Assembly: GCA_944324845.1 (NCBI GenBank)
Contig: CALUXX010000001.1
Coordinates: 310,001 to 374,000 of the forward strand
DNA: 64,000 nucleotides
Direction of reading: 5' to 3'
Source: Candidatus Gastranaerophilales bacterium
Lineage (GTDB): Bacteria; Cyanobacteriota; Vampirovibrionia; Gastranaerophilales; Gastranaerophilaceae
Shown here: one piece after another, positions 9,472 to 18,747 of the stretch
Position numbering within the stretch: position 1 is the stretch's first letter
How the letters are laid out: every line of letters starts with the position of its first letter
Notes under the pieces: model-generated
The model's input: the letters and a program-made list of their open reading frames with translations, nothing else
Databases searched by the model: none
What the model was told of the DNA's origin: nothing
Made by a program: the position numbers and the translations under genes

Positions 9472-12400
9472 ATGAGGAGAAGTAGAAAAGCTCAAAGACA
9501 AATTGCAGCATCTATACTTACCGGTGTATTTATACTACAGCAAAGTATGACTTTATCTGCAACTGCAGCAATTACTGCTTCTAGTGGTTGGTCTGGTGTT
9601 TCTACAAGTGGCAATATTACTACGATTAATCCACATAATGTTAAAGGGGATGTTGGGTTTCAGAAATATACTGAATTTAATTTAGGGTCAGGTGAAACTG
9701 CTAATCTTAACTTTGATGGGATTAACACTTTTGTAAATTTGCTAGAATCTGGTTCTTATAATATCAACGGTATTGTTAACTCTGTTCGTGGTGGAAATTT
9801 CTATGATGGTAAAGCCGTATTTATTTCACCTGGAGGTATGGTTGTTGGAGCTTCTGGGTTAATCAATGTTGGCTCACTATCTGTAAACACTATGAATTCA
9901 AAGTATATGGGATATGTTGAAGAAGGAATACTTGATGTTGATACTGCAAAAGAATATTCTAATGATGGTGGTTCCATAACTATTAATGGTAAGATTATGG
10001 CAACTAATGATATCAATTTGAGAGCCCAAGATATTACTATTGGTTCAACAGGTGGTTTAGTTGCCGGTATTGCTACTAATGCTGGTGGTAGAAGAACTGT
10101 ATTTAATTCAGGAAACAAATCTGTTGCAGATGCTTTGTTTAATAATTTAGTAAATATAAGTAATGTAACTTCATCTAGTTCATATAAGAATTCAACAGGT
10201 AAAGGTATTATAAATATTAAAAATACTATAACTGTTGACGATGGTTCAGGATCTAATACAAATAACTCTACAGGCAGTATTGATATTGCAGGTAAGGTTG
10301 TAAACTATGCTACAGTAACTCAACAAGGTCAATTTACTGACCCTGAAACAATGAAACCAATCACAGGGGATATTTCTAATATTTTAATATATAATGATGG
10401 TGGGAATGGTTTAAATATTTCAGGGACTGTTGCTGGTAATGGTGGAATCGCTCAAATTACAAGCCATAGGGGAGATTATACTATTGCCAATGGCGCGGTC
10501 ATAAAACATTCTGGAAATTTAAAACTTACTAATTTTCCTAACTGGACAAACAATTATGGAGAATCTGAAGACACTACATTTGATACAACCTTTACAATAA
10601 ATGGGTCAATTACGAATACTGGTAATTTAGATATTGCAAATAAAGGCTATGGTGGTTTAAATATCGGATCTTCAGCAAAAATTTCTAATACTGGCAATAC
10701 TAGTATAGTAAATGGTGATAAGGCTGGTACCTCTGGAGCTGCTTATAATCCTAAAATTGGTGATTTGACAATTTCAGGTTCAATATCTAATTCTAGTGGA
10801 AATATCGATGTTATAAACTATGCGACTGATAAATCAGCATTAAATATAACAGGAACAGGCAGTGTTTCTAATAGTAATGGAGAAATGACAGTTACCAACT
10901 ATGGTGCTAATGGTTTAAATGTTGCTCAAGGTGGAACTGTAAAGGGTTCTAGCAGCGAAGTTACAATGAAAAACTATGGTGCTGATGGTATGAATATTTC
11001 AGGTGCTGTTTCTACAACCGGTACAGGAGATATTACATTATACAATGACAAATCAGGTACAAATGGTTTGAATATTGAATCTGTTGGTACTGTTAATGGT
11101 AACAAGAATGTATATATCCAAAACTATGCGACAGGAAGAGATAATAAATCTTCTAGAAATGAAGTTGGCGGTGTTAATATTAGAGGCAAGGTTACAGCTG
11201 CTGAAACTGTAGATATTCTAAGTGATTCAGGTAATGTTATTCTTGGTTATACTACTAATGATAATTTTGTAACCGGTAAAAATATTAATATAACAACAAA
11301 CGATGCAAGTGTTTTGAATTACGGAGTTGAAAAAACATTATTGAAGGCTTCCGGTAATTTGGATATGGACGTAACTGATGGTACAATCGGTTTGAATGTT
11401 CAACAAAATGCTTGTAATGGTTCAGGTTGTACTGGTGTTGGTCGTGTAACTGATGGCAGCAGAGATTTTACAAAATCTATCAACGCTAATGTTTCAGGAA
11501 CAGTTAATGCTAAGACAACCAATGAAGATAGTACAGCTTTGGCTTCTAAATCAGAAGGCCTTGTTATAAATTATGCTTCAGTTGGCAATAATATGAATAT
11601 TGATTCCATAAATGCTGATGGTCGTGTAATTTTAACAGTTGATGACGATTTCGCAGATACAAATACCGGTAGAACTTATGGAATGGTTAATGCCGGTTCT
11701 GGTACTAATGTTCAAGGTTGGGGTATTTCTCTAATTGCTGAAAATAATATTGGTACTAACTCAAAACCTATTACATTCATTCAAACAAAAGATGGTACAG
11801 ATGGTTATAAAATGGATGTTTTAGCAAATAATGACATTAATATTAAAGAAAATAGTTTTGATGACAAATCATACTATAATTCAAATGGAGAAGTTGCCAG
11901 AAATGATGTTTGTACATTAATATCAAGAGAAGGCAGTATTAATGCCGAATTTGGCGGAAATACTTATATTGAAGATACAACGGCGGAAGATTCAATTACT
12001 ATTATTACTCGTGGTACAAGTTTAGAAATTGAAAATCTAGGTGATATCCAAAATAATGATTTATTAGCTAATGGTGATTATTTTGGTAAATACACAAATG
12101 GAACTGCTGATGGCGGCTATCTTGAAGATTCAAGAAAAACTCAATCATTACCTAATAATGTAGTTCTTAAAGCCTTAGATATTAACAAAACAACAAGACC
12201 TGACGGCTCTATGGTTGGAGGTCATTATGCTTACGCTGATTCTACAGTGAAAGTTAAAAATGTATTACTTGATAATGGCAATATGGATATTACTGCCGAT
12301 AATATTTATGGCAATGGTATTTATGTAAATTACGGTCGTGACGGTTATGAAAAAGTCGTTGACAATTCAACAAATAAAGTTGAAGGTGCAGAAGAAATTC

Positions 12401-13677
12401 CGAATGGTCACGCTGTAAGACCTGAAGATGTTACTGGTATTGGCCATGATGAGTCTGAAAGAAATTACTATTATCACGATGGTGATGGTGATGGTTATTT
12501 CCCTGGTCATTATCCTGATAATGACGGTTATTCAGACGTTGATGATGATGATAATGTTAATGATGCTACACCATTGGAAATTCCAGAAGAACCAGAAGAA
12601 CCGGAAGATCCTATTGAACCAGATTTCGGTGATACTGATACTGATACTGATATTGATATTGATACTGATATCGACGTAGATACAGATATTGATACCGATA
12701 CTGATATAGATACTGACTTGGATTCAGATACTGACTTAGACCTTGATTTGGATACTGATACAGATGTTCCAGGGGAGGACCCTGATGAAGAACCAGATTT
12801 TGGCGATACAGATACTGATACAGATATCGATATTGATACTGATATCGACGTAGATACAGATATTGATACCGATACTGATATAGATACTGACTTGGATTCA
12901 GATACAGATTTAGATCTTGATTTGGATACTGATGATGACAACGCTGAAACAGAACCAGATTTTGGCGATACTGATACAGATACAGATATCGATATTGATA
13001 CTGATATTGACGTAGATAACGATATTGATACTGATACGGATATTGATACTGATTTGGATTCAGATACTGATTTAGATTTAGATACAGATACAGATGATGA
13101 TACCCCAGGCTATGAACCAGATTTTGGTGATACGGATACAGATACAGATATCGATATTGACACTGATATTGACGTAGATACAGATATTGATACCGATACG
13201 GATATCGATACAGACTTGGATTCAGATACTGATTTAGACCTTGATTTGGATACTGATGATGATATCCCTGATAGACCAACAATCTACGTTCCTGATGGAA
13301 GTATAATGTATATTCAAAGGAAGATAGATCTTGCAGATTTATCAGCTATAGATAAACGTCAATATATGAGGTTTAATATCTCAGATTCTACTCAACCTGT
13401 ATTGCTAGAATCTTCTGATACCGGTATTAATAGTATTATTGATATTTCAAGAGGTGGTATTGCTGTCGGTCAAGATAATACTCTTGAAGTCGGTGATATT
13501 GTCCCTGTTCATATTACTTATGGTGATTTAGATATAGAAGCTGATGTTAAAATTGTAACAACCGGCAATAGCAAGGCTGGGGGACAATTTGTAAATCTTG
13601 ATCAGGCAACAGCAAATAAACTTTTATATTTGAACTTAATGCTTGAAGAAGCTTCTTATACTGTAACATTGAAGTAA
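9472..13677 (+). CDS. Giant TPS-type adhesin with Asp-rich repeats and C-terminal PilZ-like domain
   Basis: A 1401-residue surface protein. Residues 1-31 are a basic signal peptide (MRRSRKAQRQ, then a hydrophobic core ending at ATA). About 32-150 match the filamentous hemagglutinin N-terminal (two-partner secretion) domain, including SPGGMVVGASGLINVGSLSV. About 150-1000 are Asn/Gly-rich repeats expected to form a beta-helix. About 1003-1033 is a thrombospondin type-3-like Ca-binding stretch (DGDGDG, DVDDDD). Residues 1049-1264 are four long Asp-rich repeats. The last ~120 residues are PilZ-like, with RxxxR (R1296-R1300) and DxSxxG (D1324-G1329). No TpsB transporter gene is in the window. The ATG at 9472 has AAAGGA; a TTG at 9427 with GAGGA would lengthen the signal peptide. 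A PilZ domain on an exported protein is unusual. Confidence 0.85.
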   Translation: MRRSRKAQRQIAASILTGVFILQQSMTLSATAAITASSGWSGVSTSGNITTINPHNVKGDVGFQKYTEFNLGSGETANLNFDGINTFVNLLESGSYNINGIVNSVRGGNFYDGKAVFISPGGMVVGASGLINVGSLSVNTMNSKYMGYVEEGILDVDTAKEYSNDGGSITINGKIMATNDINLRAQDITIGSTGGLVAGIATNAGGRRTVFNSGNKSVADALFNNLVNISNVTSSSSYKNSTGKGIINIKNTITVDDGSGSNTNNSTGSIDIAGKVVNYATVTQQGQFTDPETMKPITGDISNILIYNDGGNGLNISGTVAGNGGIAQITSHRGDYTIANGAVIKHSGNLKLTNFPNWTNNYGESEDTTFDTTFTINGSITNTGNLDIANKGYGGLNIGSSAKISNTGNTSIVNGDKAGTSGAAYNPKIGDLTISGSISNSSGNIDVINYATDKSALNITGTGSVSNSNGEMTVTNYGANGLNVAQGGTVKGSSSEVTMKNYGADGMNISGAVSTTGTGDITLYNDKSGTNGLNIESVGTVNGNKNVYIQNYATGRDNKSSRNEVGGVNIRGKVTAAETVDILSDSGNVILGYTTNDNFVTGKNINITTNDASVLNYGVEKTLLKASGNLDMDVTDGTIGLNVQQNACNGSGCTGVGRVTDGSRDFTKSINANVSGTVNAKTTNEDSTALASKSEGLVINYASVGNNMNIDSINADGRVILTVDDDFADTNTGRTYGMVNAGSGTNVQGWGISLIAENNIGTNSKPITFIQTKDGTDGYKMDVLANNDINIKENSFDDKSYYNSNGEVARNDVCTLISREGSINAEFGGNTYIEDTTAEDSITIITRGTSLEIENLGDIQNNDLLANGDYFGKYTNGTADGGYLEDSRKTQSLPNNVVLKALDINKTTRPDGSMVGGHYAYADSTVKVKNVLLDNGNMDITADNIYGNGIYVNYGRDGYEKVVDNSTNKVEGAEEIPNGHAVRPEDVTGIGHDESERNYYYHDGDGDGYFPGHYPDNDGYSDVDDDDNVNDATPLEIPEEPEEPEDPIEPDFGDTDTDTDIDIDTDIDVDTDIDTDTDIDTDLDSDTDLDLDLDTDTDVPGEDPDEEPDFGDTDTDTDIDIDTDIDVDTDIDTDTDIDTDLDSDTDLDLDLDTDDDNAETEPDFGDTDTDTDIDIDTDIDVDNDIDTDTDIDTDLDSDTDLDLDTDTDDDTPGYEPDFGDTDTDTDIDIDTDIDVDTDIDTDTDIDTDLDSDTDLDLDLDTDDDIPDRPTIYVPDGSIMYIQRKIDLADLSAIDKRQYMRFNISDSTQPVLLESSDTGINSIIDISRGGIAVGQDNTLEVGDIVPVHITYGDLDIEADVKIVTTGNSKAGGQFVNLDQATANKLLYLNLMLEEASYTVTLK
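12616..13263 (+). repeat. Four tandem Asp-rich coding repeats in the adhesin
   Basis: Four copies begin with EPDFGD at 12616, 12790, 12952 and 13114 (periods 174, 162, 162). Each is built from Asp alternating with Thr, Ile, Val, Leu or Ser, and copies differ mainly at synonymous sites and in short linkers. The alternating pattern suggests an extended, highly acidic, possibly Ca-binding stalk, by analogy with Ser-Asp repeats of staphylococcal adhesins. Confidence 0.95.
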
Positions 13678-13691
13678 GTTAAGAATATTCA

Positions 13692-13734
13692 TAAAAAAAT
13701 AAGCACCAACTTGATAGTTGGCGCTTGTTTTTTT
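13692..13734. terminator. Bidirectional terminator between adhesin and fabI
   Basis: An 11-base stem with one mismatch (13701-13725) is flanked by an A-run on the left and a T-run on the right, so it can end both convergent transcripts. Confidence 0.85.
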
Positions 13735-13747
13735 ATATTGTTGTTTA

Positions 13748-14557
13748 TTATAATTCAATATTATTTGATAATATATCCATTTCTTCGGCAGATGCATAAG
13801 CTGAGTGACAACCACAATCAACATATATAACTTCACCTGTAGTTCCTTTAGATAAGTCAGATGCTAGATATAAACCTGCGTTTCCAACTTCTTCTAATGC
13901 AACGTTTCTTTTTAGTGGAGATCTGGCTACTGCAGCTTTTAACATTTTTGAAAATCCGTTAATACCCATTGAAGCAAGTGTTTTTACAGGACCTGCTGAA
14001 ATGCAGTTTACACGGATGCCTTTTCTTCCTAAATCTACTGCTAAAAATCTCATAGAAGATTCCAATGCTGCTTTTGCAACTCCCATTACATTGTAACTTG
14101 GAACTGATAAGATAGAGCCAAGATATGTTAGTGCAAATATAGAACCTCCTTCATTCATAATAGGTTCTGCATGACGACATATTGTGACTAATGAATATGC
14201 ACTTACTCCTAATGCAGTGTTCCAACCTTCTTTAGATGTTTCTATAAATCTGCCCATTAAATCTTCTTTTTGTGCAAAAGCTACTGCGTGTACAACAAAA
14301 TCTAATTTGCCATATACTTTTTCGCATTCATCAAATACTGCTTTTACTTCGTCTTCTTTTGTTACATCACAACTCATAATAATTTTTGCACCCATACTTT
14401 CTGCGATTGGGCGAACTCTTTTTTCCATAGCTTCTCCAGCATATGTAAATGCAATTTCTGCACCTTCATCATGTAGTTGTTTTGCTATACCATAAGCAAT
14501 TCCGTGAGTGTTTGAAACACCAAAGATTAATCCTCGTTTGCCTTTCATTAAGTCCAT
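13748..14557 (-). CDS. fabI: Enoyl-[acyl-carrier-protein] reductase FabI
   Basis: FabI carries out the last reduction of each fatty acid elongation cycle with NAD(P)H, in the cytoplasm. The cofactor loop GVSNTHGIAYGIA is at residues 13-25. The catalytic set is visible: Y145 in LTYLGS, Y155 and K162 in SYNVMGVAKA, which is the FabI spacing (Y-x6-K) and distinguishes it from FabG-like SDRs. Length of 269 residues fits. The start at 14557 follows GGGAGAG. FabI is the target of triclosan; the sequence gives no reason to expect a resistant form. Confidence 0.96.
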   Translation of the reverse strand: MDLMKGKRGLIFGVSNTHGIAYGIAKQLHDEGAEIAFTYAGEAMEKRVRPIAESMGAKIIMSCDVTKEDEVKAVFDECEKVYGKLDFVVHAVAFAQKEDLMGRFIETSKEGWNTALGVSAYSLVTICRHAEPIMNEGGSIFALTYLGSILSVPSYNVMGVAKAALESSMRFLAVDLGRKGIRVNCISAGPVKTLASMGINGFSKMLKAAVARSPLKRNVALEEVGNAGLYLASDLSKGTTGEVIYVDCGCHSAYASAEEMDILSNNIEL

Positions 14558-14743
14558 ATGATACTCTCCCTAATTAAATATTAATCTACTTCCTGATTTT
14601 ATCAGAAATATAATTTCTAATCAAATTTTTTATATTTTTTATTTTAATTGTAACTAATTGTTAACAAATCCATTATCCCTGAAATTATCGATTTTCCAAT
14701 GTTTTTATATATATAAGAGAGATAATTTGGAGAGCTAAACAAA

Positions 14744-16657
14744 GTGAGTATTAACGGAGTAAACTCAAATGTAGATATTCAAAAGCTTTTGAAGACTATG
14801 AAAAATGGTCAAGCTAAAAAAGGTGGCTTGTCTTCAAAAGTTCCTGCTCATATGACAATGAACGGGTCTATATTTAGTGCAAACGCTAAAACTATTAGTT
14901 CTACAACTTCTAGCACTTCAACTACAGGTACTAAAAGAACAAATAATGGCACTCCTATTCAACAGTCTTCAACTACTGATAATGTAGTTAAAAACAATAC
15001 TGAAAAATCTGTTTCTGATATTTCAAAGACAAATAGCACTGCAAAAACAAAAGAAACTTCTAAAACTAATGAAGCTTCTAAGACTAATGAAACCTCTAAA
15101 ACTCAAGAAAAATCAAAAGCTGAAGAATCTTCAAATGAAGATAAGAAACATATTGATATCAGTAATATTGATTTCGATAATTTAACTGGTTGTAGTGCAA
15201 GTGAATTGGAAGATTTAAAATCACAATTATCAGAATTGAAAGATTCTGATGTTCCTAGATTTTTGCAAAATAGTGCAAGAAAGAAATTAGATAGAGTTAA
15301 TTCAGAATTAACCAAAAGAGCCTCTGGTGAAACTTTAGGTGCTCAAGGATCACAAGGTACTGACCAAACACAAAATAATGCTAGTGCTTCTCAAGCTTCT
15401 GGTGCAGAAGCACAATCTTCAGCGGAAAGTAGTGAAACCGACTCAAAATCTGCAACAGCAAAATCTGAAGCCGGTACAACTCAAATGAATGAATCTGCAG
15501 CTGAAATGAAATCATTAGATAAAAAAATGAAATCTGATGACAAGAAATTTCAAAAGAAGATGAAGGCAGAAGAAAAAGCAATTAAAGCAGCTCAAAAAGA
15601 AATGCAAAAAGAAGCAGTTAAGTTAGAAAAATTATCTGCAGAAGTTGAAACTATAAATGCTCAAACAGAACAACAAAATGCAATTTTATCATCAGAAAGT
15701 GCTTCAGATGAAGATAAACAAGTCGCTCAAAATATCGTTAATACAAATACAACAAAATTAGAATCAACACAAACTGAGATGGGAACATCACAGGTTGCAT
15801 TAAAAAAAGTTCAAGTTTCAACAAATAAAAAAGTAAGAACATTAACCAGAACAGCAAAAACATATCAAAAAACAGCAGTTGCAAATCAAAAAGCTGTAAA
15901 TGTACAACAAACAGAATCAAATAAAGTATTAGAAATTGCGAATAAAGCAGATGAAATTGCCGGATATACACAAATGGCAGGCCAAACAACCCAGTATGTC
16001 GGTAAAGGTATGATTGTAACTGGTCAAGCTCTTTCTTCTAACCCATATACAGCAGCTGCTGGTGCTGCATTGATAAATGCAGGAGGTACTGTTGAAAAAG
16101 TTGGTACTGTTGTTGAAACTGTCGGTAATTATGGTAAATGTGCAGCAAATGTTACTAAAACTGCGGTTTATGCAGCTCAAGGTAACATTGCAGGAGCATT
16201 AACATCAGCTGGAGCTGCTGTTATGTCTGGAGTATCTGCTGCTAAAGGTACAAAAGAAATGGCAAGTGGTTTCAAAGGCATAAATCAAGAAGTGGCAAAT
16301 GCTTCACAAAAAGCATCAAATAATTTAAATGCAAAAGTTGAAGCTGGACAATATACAGGCGCGAAAGCTGATAAAGCAACTGAAGCAGCTGGAAAGTTGC
16401 AAAATAATGCAGCAAACTATAGTGAAAAAGCAGGTTCAACACTAGCTGAAACTCAAGCTAATGTTGCCGGAGCAAGTGCTGCTGGTGGTAAATCATTTGG
16501 TGCAAAAGCTCAAAATATGATGCAATTTGGTGGTTTCTTACAATCAGCAGGTTCTCAAATCGCAGCTATGAATCAACAAAATCAATCAGCTCCTGCAACT
16601 GTTGCAACTTCACCTTCTAGAAGACCTGGTGTTGTAACAAGAGCTAGAGTAAGATAA
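14744..16657 (+). CDS. Large Ala/Ser/Thr-rich coiled-coil protein with a Gly/Ala hydrophobic block, unknown
   Basis: I do not recognise a family. The 637 residues divide into a Ser/Thr/Lys-rich low-complexity part (about 1-250, with KTNEASKTNETSKTQE-like repeats around 105-125), a charged predicted coiled coil rich in Lys, Glu and Gln (about 250-400), a Gly/Ala-rich hydrophobic region (about 415-510) with two or three possible membrane helices, and an Ala/Gln/Asn-rich tail. There is no signal peptide. Start is GTG with GGAG 12 bases upstream. The order coiled coil then paired hydrophobic segments recalls secreted pore-forming translocators, but no motif supports that. It ends two bases before the convergent exported PilZ-like gene. 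Confidence 0.75.
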   Translation: MSINGVNSNVDIQKLLKTMKNGQAKKGGLSSKVPAHMTMNGSIFSANAKTISSTTSSTSTTGTKRTNNGTPIQQSSTTDNVVKNNTEKSVSDISKTNSTAKTKETSKTNEASKTNETSKTQEKSKAEESSNEDKKHIDISNIDFDNLTGCSASELEDLKSQLSELKDSDVPRFLQNSARKKLDRVNSELTKRASGETLGAQGSQGTDQTQNNASASQASGAEAQSSAESSETDSKSATAKSEAGTTQMNESAAEMKSLDKKMKSDDKKFQKKMKAEEKAIKAAQKEMQKEAVKLEKLSAEVETINAQTEQQNAILSSESASDEDKQVAQNIVNTNTTKLESTQTEMGTSQVALKKVQVSTNKKVRTLTRTAKTYQKTAVANQKAVNVQQTESNKVLEIANKADEIAGYTQMAGQTTQYVGKGMIVTGQALSSNPYTAAAGAALINAGGTVEKVGTVVETVGNYGKCAANVTKTAVYAAQGNIAGALTSAGAAVMSGVSAAKGTKEMASGFKGINQEVANASQKASNNLNAKVEAGQYTGAKADKATEAAGKLQNNAANYSEKAGSTLAETQANVAGASAAGGKSFGAKAQNMMQFGGFLQSAGSQIAAMNQQNQSAPATVATSPSRRPGVVTRARVR

Positions 16658-16659
16658 TT

Positions 16660-17301
16660 TTATAATGGAGCTAGTTTGGTTTCTAAAATTCCACTATCTT
16701 CTTCTAATATTGAACTTAAATATATTAGTTTGTCTTTGGTTGTTTCATTTGTTTTTACAAAAGCTCCTCCAATACGACCATTATTGTTTGAAAGAACTTG
16801 TAATGTTGTTTTCACTTCTGTATTTCCATACTTTATATGTATAGGTATTACGTCATTGTTTCTTAAAACCTTGCTATAAAAACTCATTCCGCCTCTTGAT
16901 ATGTCTATAGGTGTAATTGTATTTATTTTTTTATTGTCATCTGTTAATAGGGTAACAATGATTGGGTTTGGGCAATTTTGGGGTTTTAATCTTTGATATT
17001 CTCTTCTATCGTTTTTTATTAAGTTAACAGCTATTTCATTATGTTTTTTTATTATTGCTTTTTGTTCATTTATTTGTTTTTCGTGTTCTGCCATAATAAG
17101 TTTGTTTTTTTGAAGATGTTGTTTATAAAGTGCCAAATTTTTAGCTGCAGCTTCTTTAGATGCTACTTCTTTAGGCATTTTGGGTATTTCATAAGTTACT
17201 TTAAAGTATGGATCTTCCGGTACCTTCTCTATTTGTGCATAGCAAAATGTTACAGGTATAAATGCACAAATTATTGCTGTAAATATTTTCTTATTGTTCA
17301 T
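16660..17301 (-). CDS. Exported protein with coiled coil and PilZ-like domain
   Basis: Residues 1-22 form a signal peptide (MNNKK, hydrophobic core, CYA before Q23). Residues ~45-95 are rich in Lys, Glu, Gln and Ala and likely form a coiled coil. Residues ~97-213 match the C-terminal domain of the giant adhesin at 9472: RxxxR (R100-R104), DISRGG (D133-G138), a VIPIHIKYG strand, IGGAFV and a closing KLIYLSSILEE helix. These are the c-di-GMP contact motifs of PilZ domains, normally cytoplasmic. The start at 17301 with GGGAT is preferred over ATGs at 17313 and 17331 because it gives a clean signal peptide. Function unknown. Confidence 0.82.
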   Translation of the reverse strand: MNNKKIFTAIICAFIPVTFCYAQIEKVPEDPYFKVTYEIPKMPKEVASKEAAAKNLALYKQHLQKNKLIMAEHEKQINEQKAIIKKHNEIAVNLIKNDRREYQRLKPQNCPNPIIVTLLTDDNKKINTITPIDISRGGMSFYSKVLRNNDVIPIHIKYGNTEVKTTLQVLSNNNGRIGGAFVKTNETTKDKLIYLSSILEEDSGILETKLAPL

Positions 17302-17385
17302 TAAAAATCCCATACATTTATACAAATACAAACAAAAGTTTTATTGAACTCTTTATTACAGATTTGTTACTTGGATTGTTTATTT

Positions 17386-17400
17386 ATTAGACAGTCTAAT
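17386..17400. promoter_or_regulatory. Palindrome upstream of the pgk promoter
   Basis: A perfect 7-base inverted repeat around one central base (ATTAGAC-A-GTCTAAT) ends 11 bases before the pgk -35 box. The size fits a dimeric repressor or activator site; the binding protein is unknown. Confidence 0.45.
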
Positions 17401-17411
17401 AATCAATATTA

Positions 17412-17440
17412 TTGCAGTAAATTTATGTTTTTTGTAAAAT
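17412..17440 (+). promoter_or_regulatory. Promoter of pgk
   Basis: TTGCAG and TAAAAT with a 17-base spacer, 33 bases ahead of the pgk ATG. Confidence 0.65.
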
Positions 17441-17473
17441 AATCATGCGGTACTTTTTAAAAGGAGAGAACTT

Positions 17474-18676
17474 ATGAAAAAATCAATTAAAGACCTTGGC
17501 GATATCAAGGGAAAAAGAGCGTTAATCAGAGTAGATATCAACGTTCCTCTTGATGAAAACAAAAATGTTACAGATGATACCAGAATTCAAGCAATTTTAC
17601 CTACAGTAAAATTCTTAAAAGATAAAGGTGCAAAAATTATTTTAATGGCTCACTTAGGCAGACCAAAAGGTGAATGGAATTTAGAATTTTCACTAGCACC
17701 TGTTGCTAAATATATGTCAAAAGTCTTAGGCGAAGATGTAAAATTCGTTTCAACTCCTGTAGGACAAGGTGCTGAAAAAGAATTAGAAGATTTAAAAGAA
17801 GGTCAAGTTGCTTTATTAGAAAATATCAGATTCTACAAAGCTGAAGAAGCAAAAGATGATGATATGACTTTTGCAAATGAACTTGCTAAATTAGGTGATT
17901 TTTATGTGAACGATGCTTTCGGTGCTGCTCACAGAAATCATACTTCAACAGCTAAACTTGCTAAAGTTTTGAAACCTGCAGTTTCTGGTTTGTTAATGGA
18001 AAAAGAATTAAGATGCTTATCTCAAGCTCTTGATAATCCTACAAGACCATTTACAGCTGTTGTTGGTGGTGCTAAAGTTTCTTCTAAAATTGGTGTTTTA
18101 GAAAACTTGATTGACAAAGTTGATAATTTGATTATCGGTGGTGGTATGGCTTATACATTTGTAAAAGCTAACGGTGGTAAAATTGGTAACTCTATTTGCG
18201 AAGATGATCAAATAGACGTTGCTAAAGCTATTGAAAAGAAAGCTGCTGATAAAGGTGTTAAACTAGTTATGGCAACTGATGTTTTAGTAGCTGATGATTT
18301 TTCAGGTAATGGTACTAACAAGTTCGTTAAAATTGATGAAATTCCTGACGGATTTGAAGGTGTTGATGCCGGTGAAGAATCTAGAAAAGCATTTGCTGAA
18401 GTTTTGAAAACTTCTAAAACAATTTTGATGAATGGTCCTGTTGGTGCTTTCGAAAATCCTAAATTTGCTGAAGGTACTAAGGCTGTTTTACAAGCTATTG
18501 TTGAAGCAACTAAAAACGGTGCTACTTCTGTTATCGGTGGTGGCGATTCTGTTTCTGCAGCTAAAAAATTCTGCAAAGCTGAAGATTTCACTCACGTTTC
18601 AACAGGTGGTGGTGCTTCTCTAGAATTTATCGAAGGTAAAGTTTTACCTGGCGTTGCTGCTCTTGATGAAGTTTAA
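17474..18676 (+). CDS. pgk: Phosphoglycerate kinase
   Basis: Pgk moves phosphate between 1,3-bisphosphoglycerate and ADP in glycolysis and is cytoplasmic. The sequence has the N-terminal RALIRVDINVPLD motif, HLGRPKG, the substrate-binding FVNDAFGAAHRNH-like block, the hinge GGAKVSSKIGVL, NGPVGAFEN, and the nucleotide loop GGGDSVSAA. Length of 400 residues is standard. AAAGGAGAG precedes the ATG. It stands alone with its own promoter and terminator. Confidence 0.98.
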   Translation: MKKSIKDLGDIKGKRALIRVDINVPLDENKNVTDDTRIQAILPTVKFLKDKGAKIILMAHLGRPKGEWNLEFSLAPVAKYMSKVLGEDVKFVSTPVGQGAEKELEDLKEGQVALLENIRFYKAEEAKDDDMTFANELAKLGDFYVNDAFGAAHRNHTSTAKLAKVLKPAVSGLLMEKELRCLSQALDNPTRPFTAVVGGAKVSSKIGVLENLIDKVDNLIIGGGMAYTFVKANGGKIGNSICEDDQIDVAKAIEKKAADKGVKLVMATDVLVADDFSGNGTNKFVKIDEIPDGFEGVDAGEESRKAFAEVLKTSKTILMNGPVGAFENPKFAEGTKAVLQAIVEATKNGATSVIGGGDSVSAAKKFCKAEDFTHVSTGGGASLEFIEGKVLPGVAALDEV

Positions 18677-18699
18677 TCGATAGCGATTTTAATATATTG

Positions 18700-18732
18700 A
18701 AAGGGTAAATTATTTTATAATTTACCCTTTTT
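18700..18732 (+). terminator. Intrinsic terminator of pgk
   Basis: A perfect 14-base stem with a 3-base loop ends in a T-run, 24 bases after the pgk stop. Confidence 0.88.
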
Positions 18733-18747
18733 TATAGCAAAAATGGA

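Noticed and set aside
12616..13263. Possible CRISPR-like array
   Set aside because: Repeats are long, adjoin without unique spacers, and stay in frame inside one gene.
12528..13282. Two long minus-strand frames (137 and 223 residues) opposite the adhesin repeats, made of Ser/Val/Ile or Tyr/Gln/Leu repeats
   Set aside because: They are mirror readings of the Asp-rich coding repeats; no ribosome site, and composition follows directly from the GAT-rich repeats on the plus strand.
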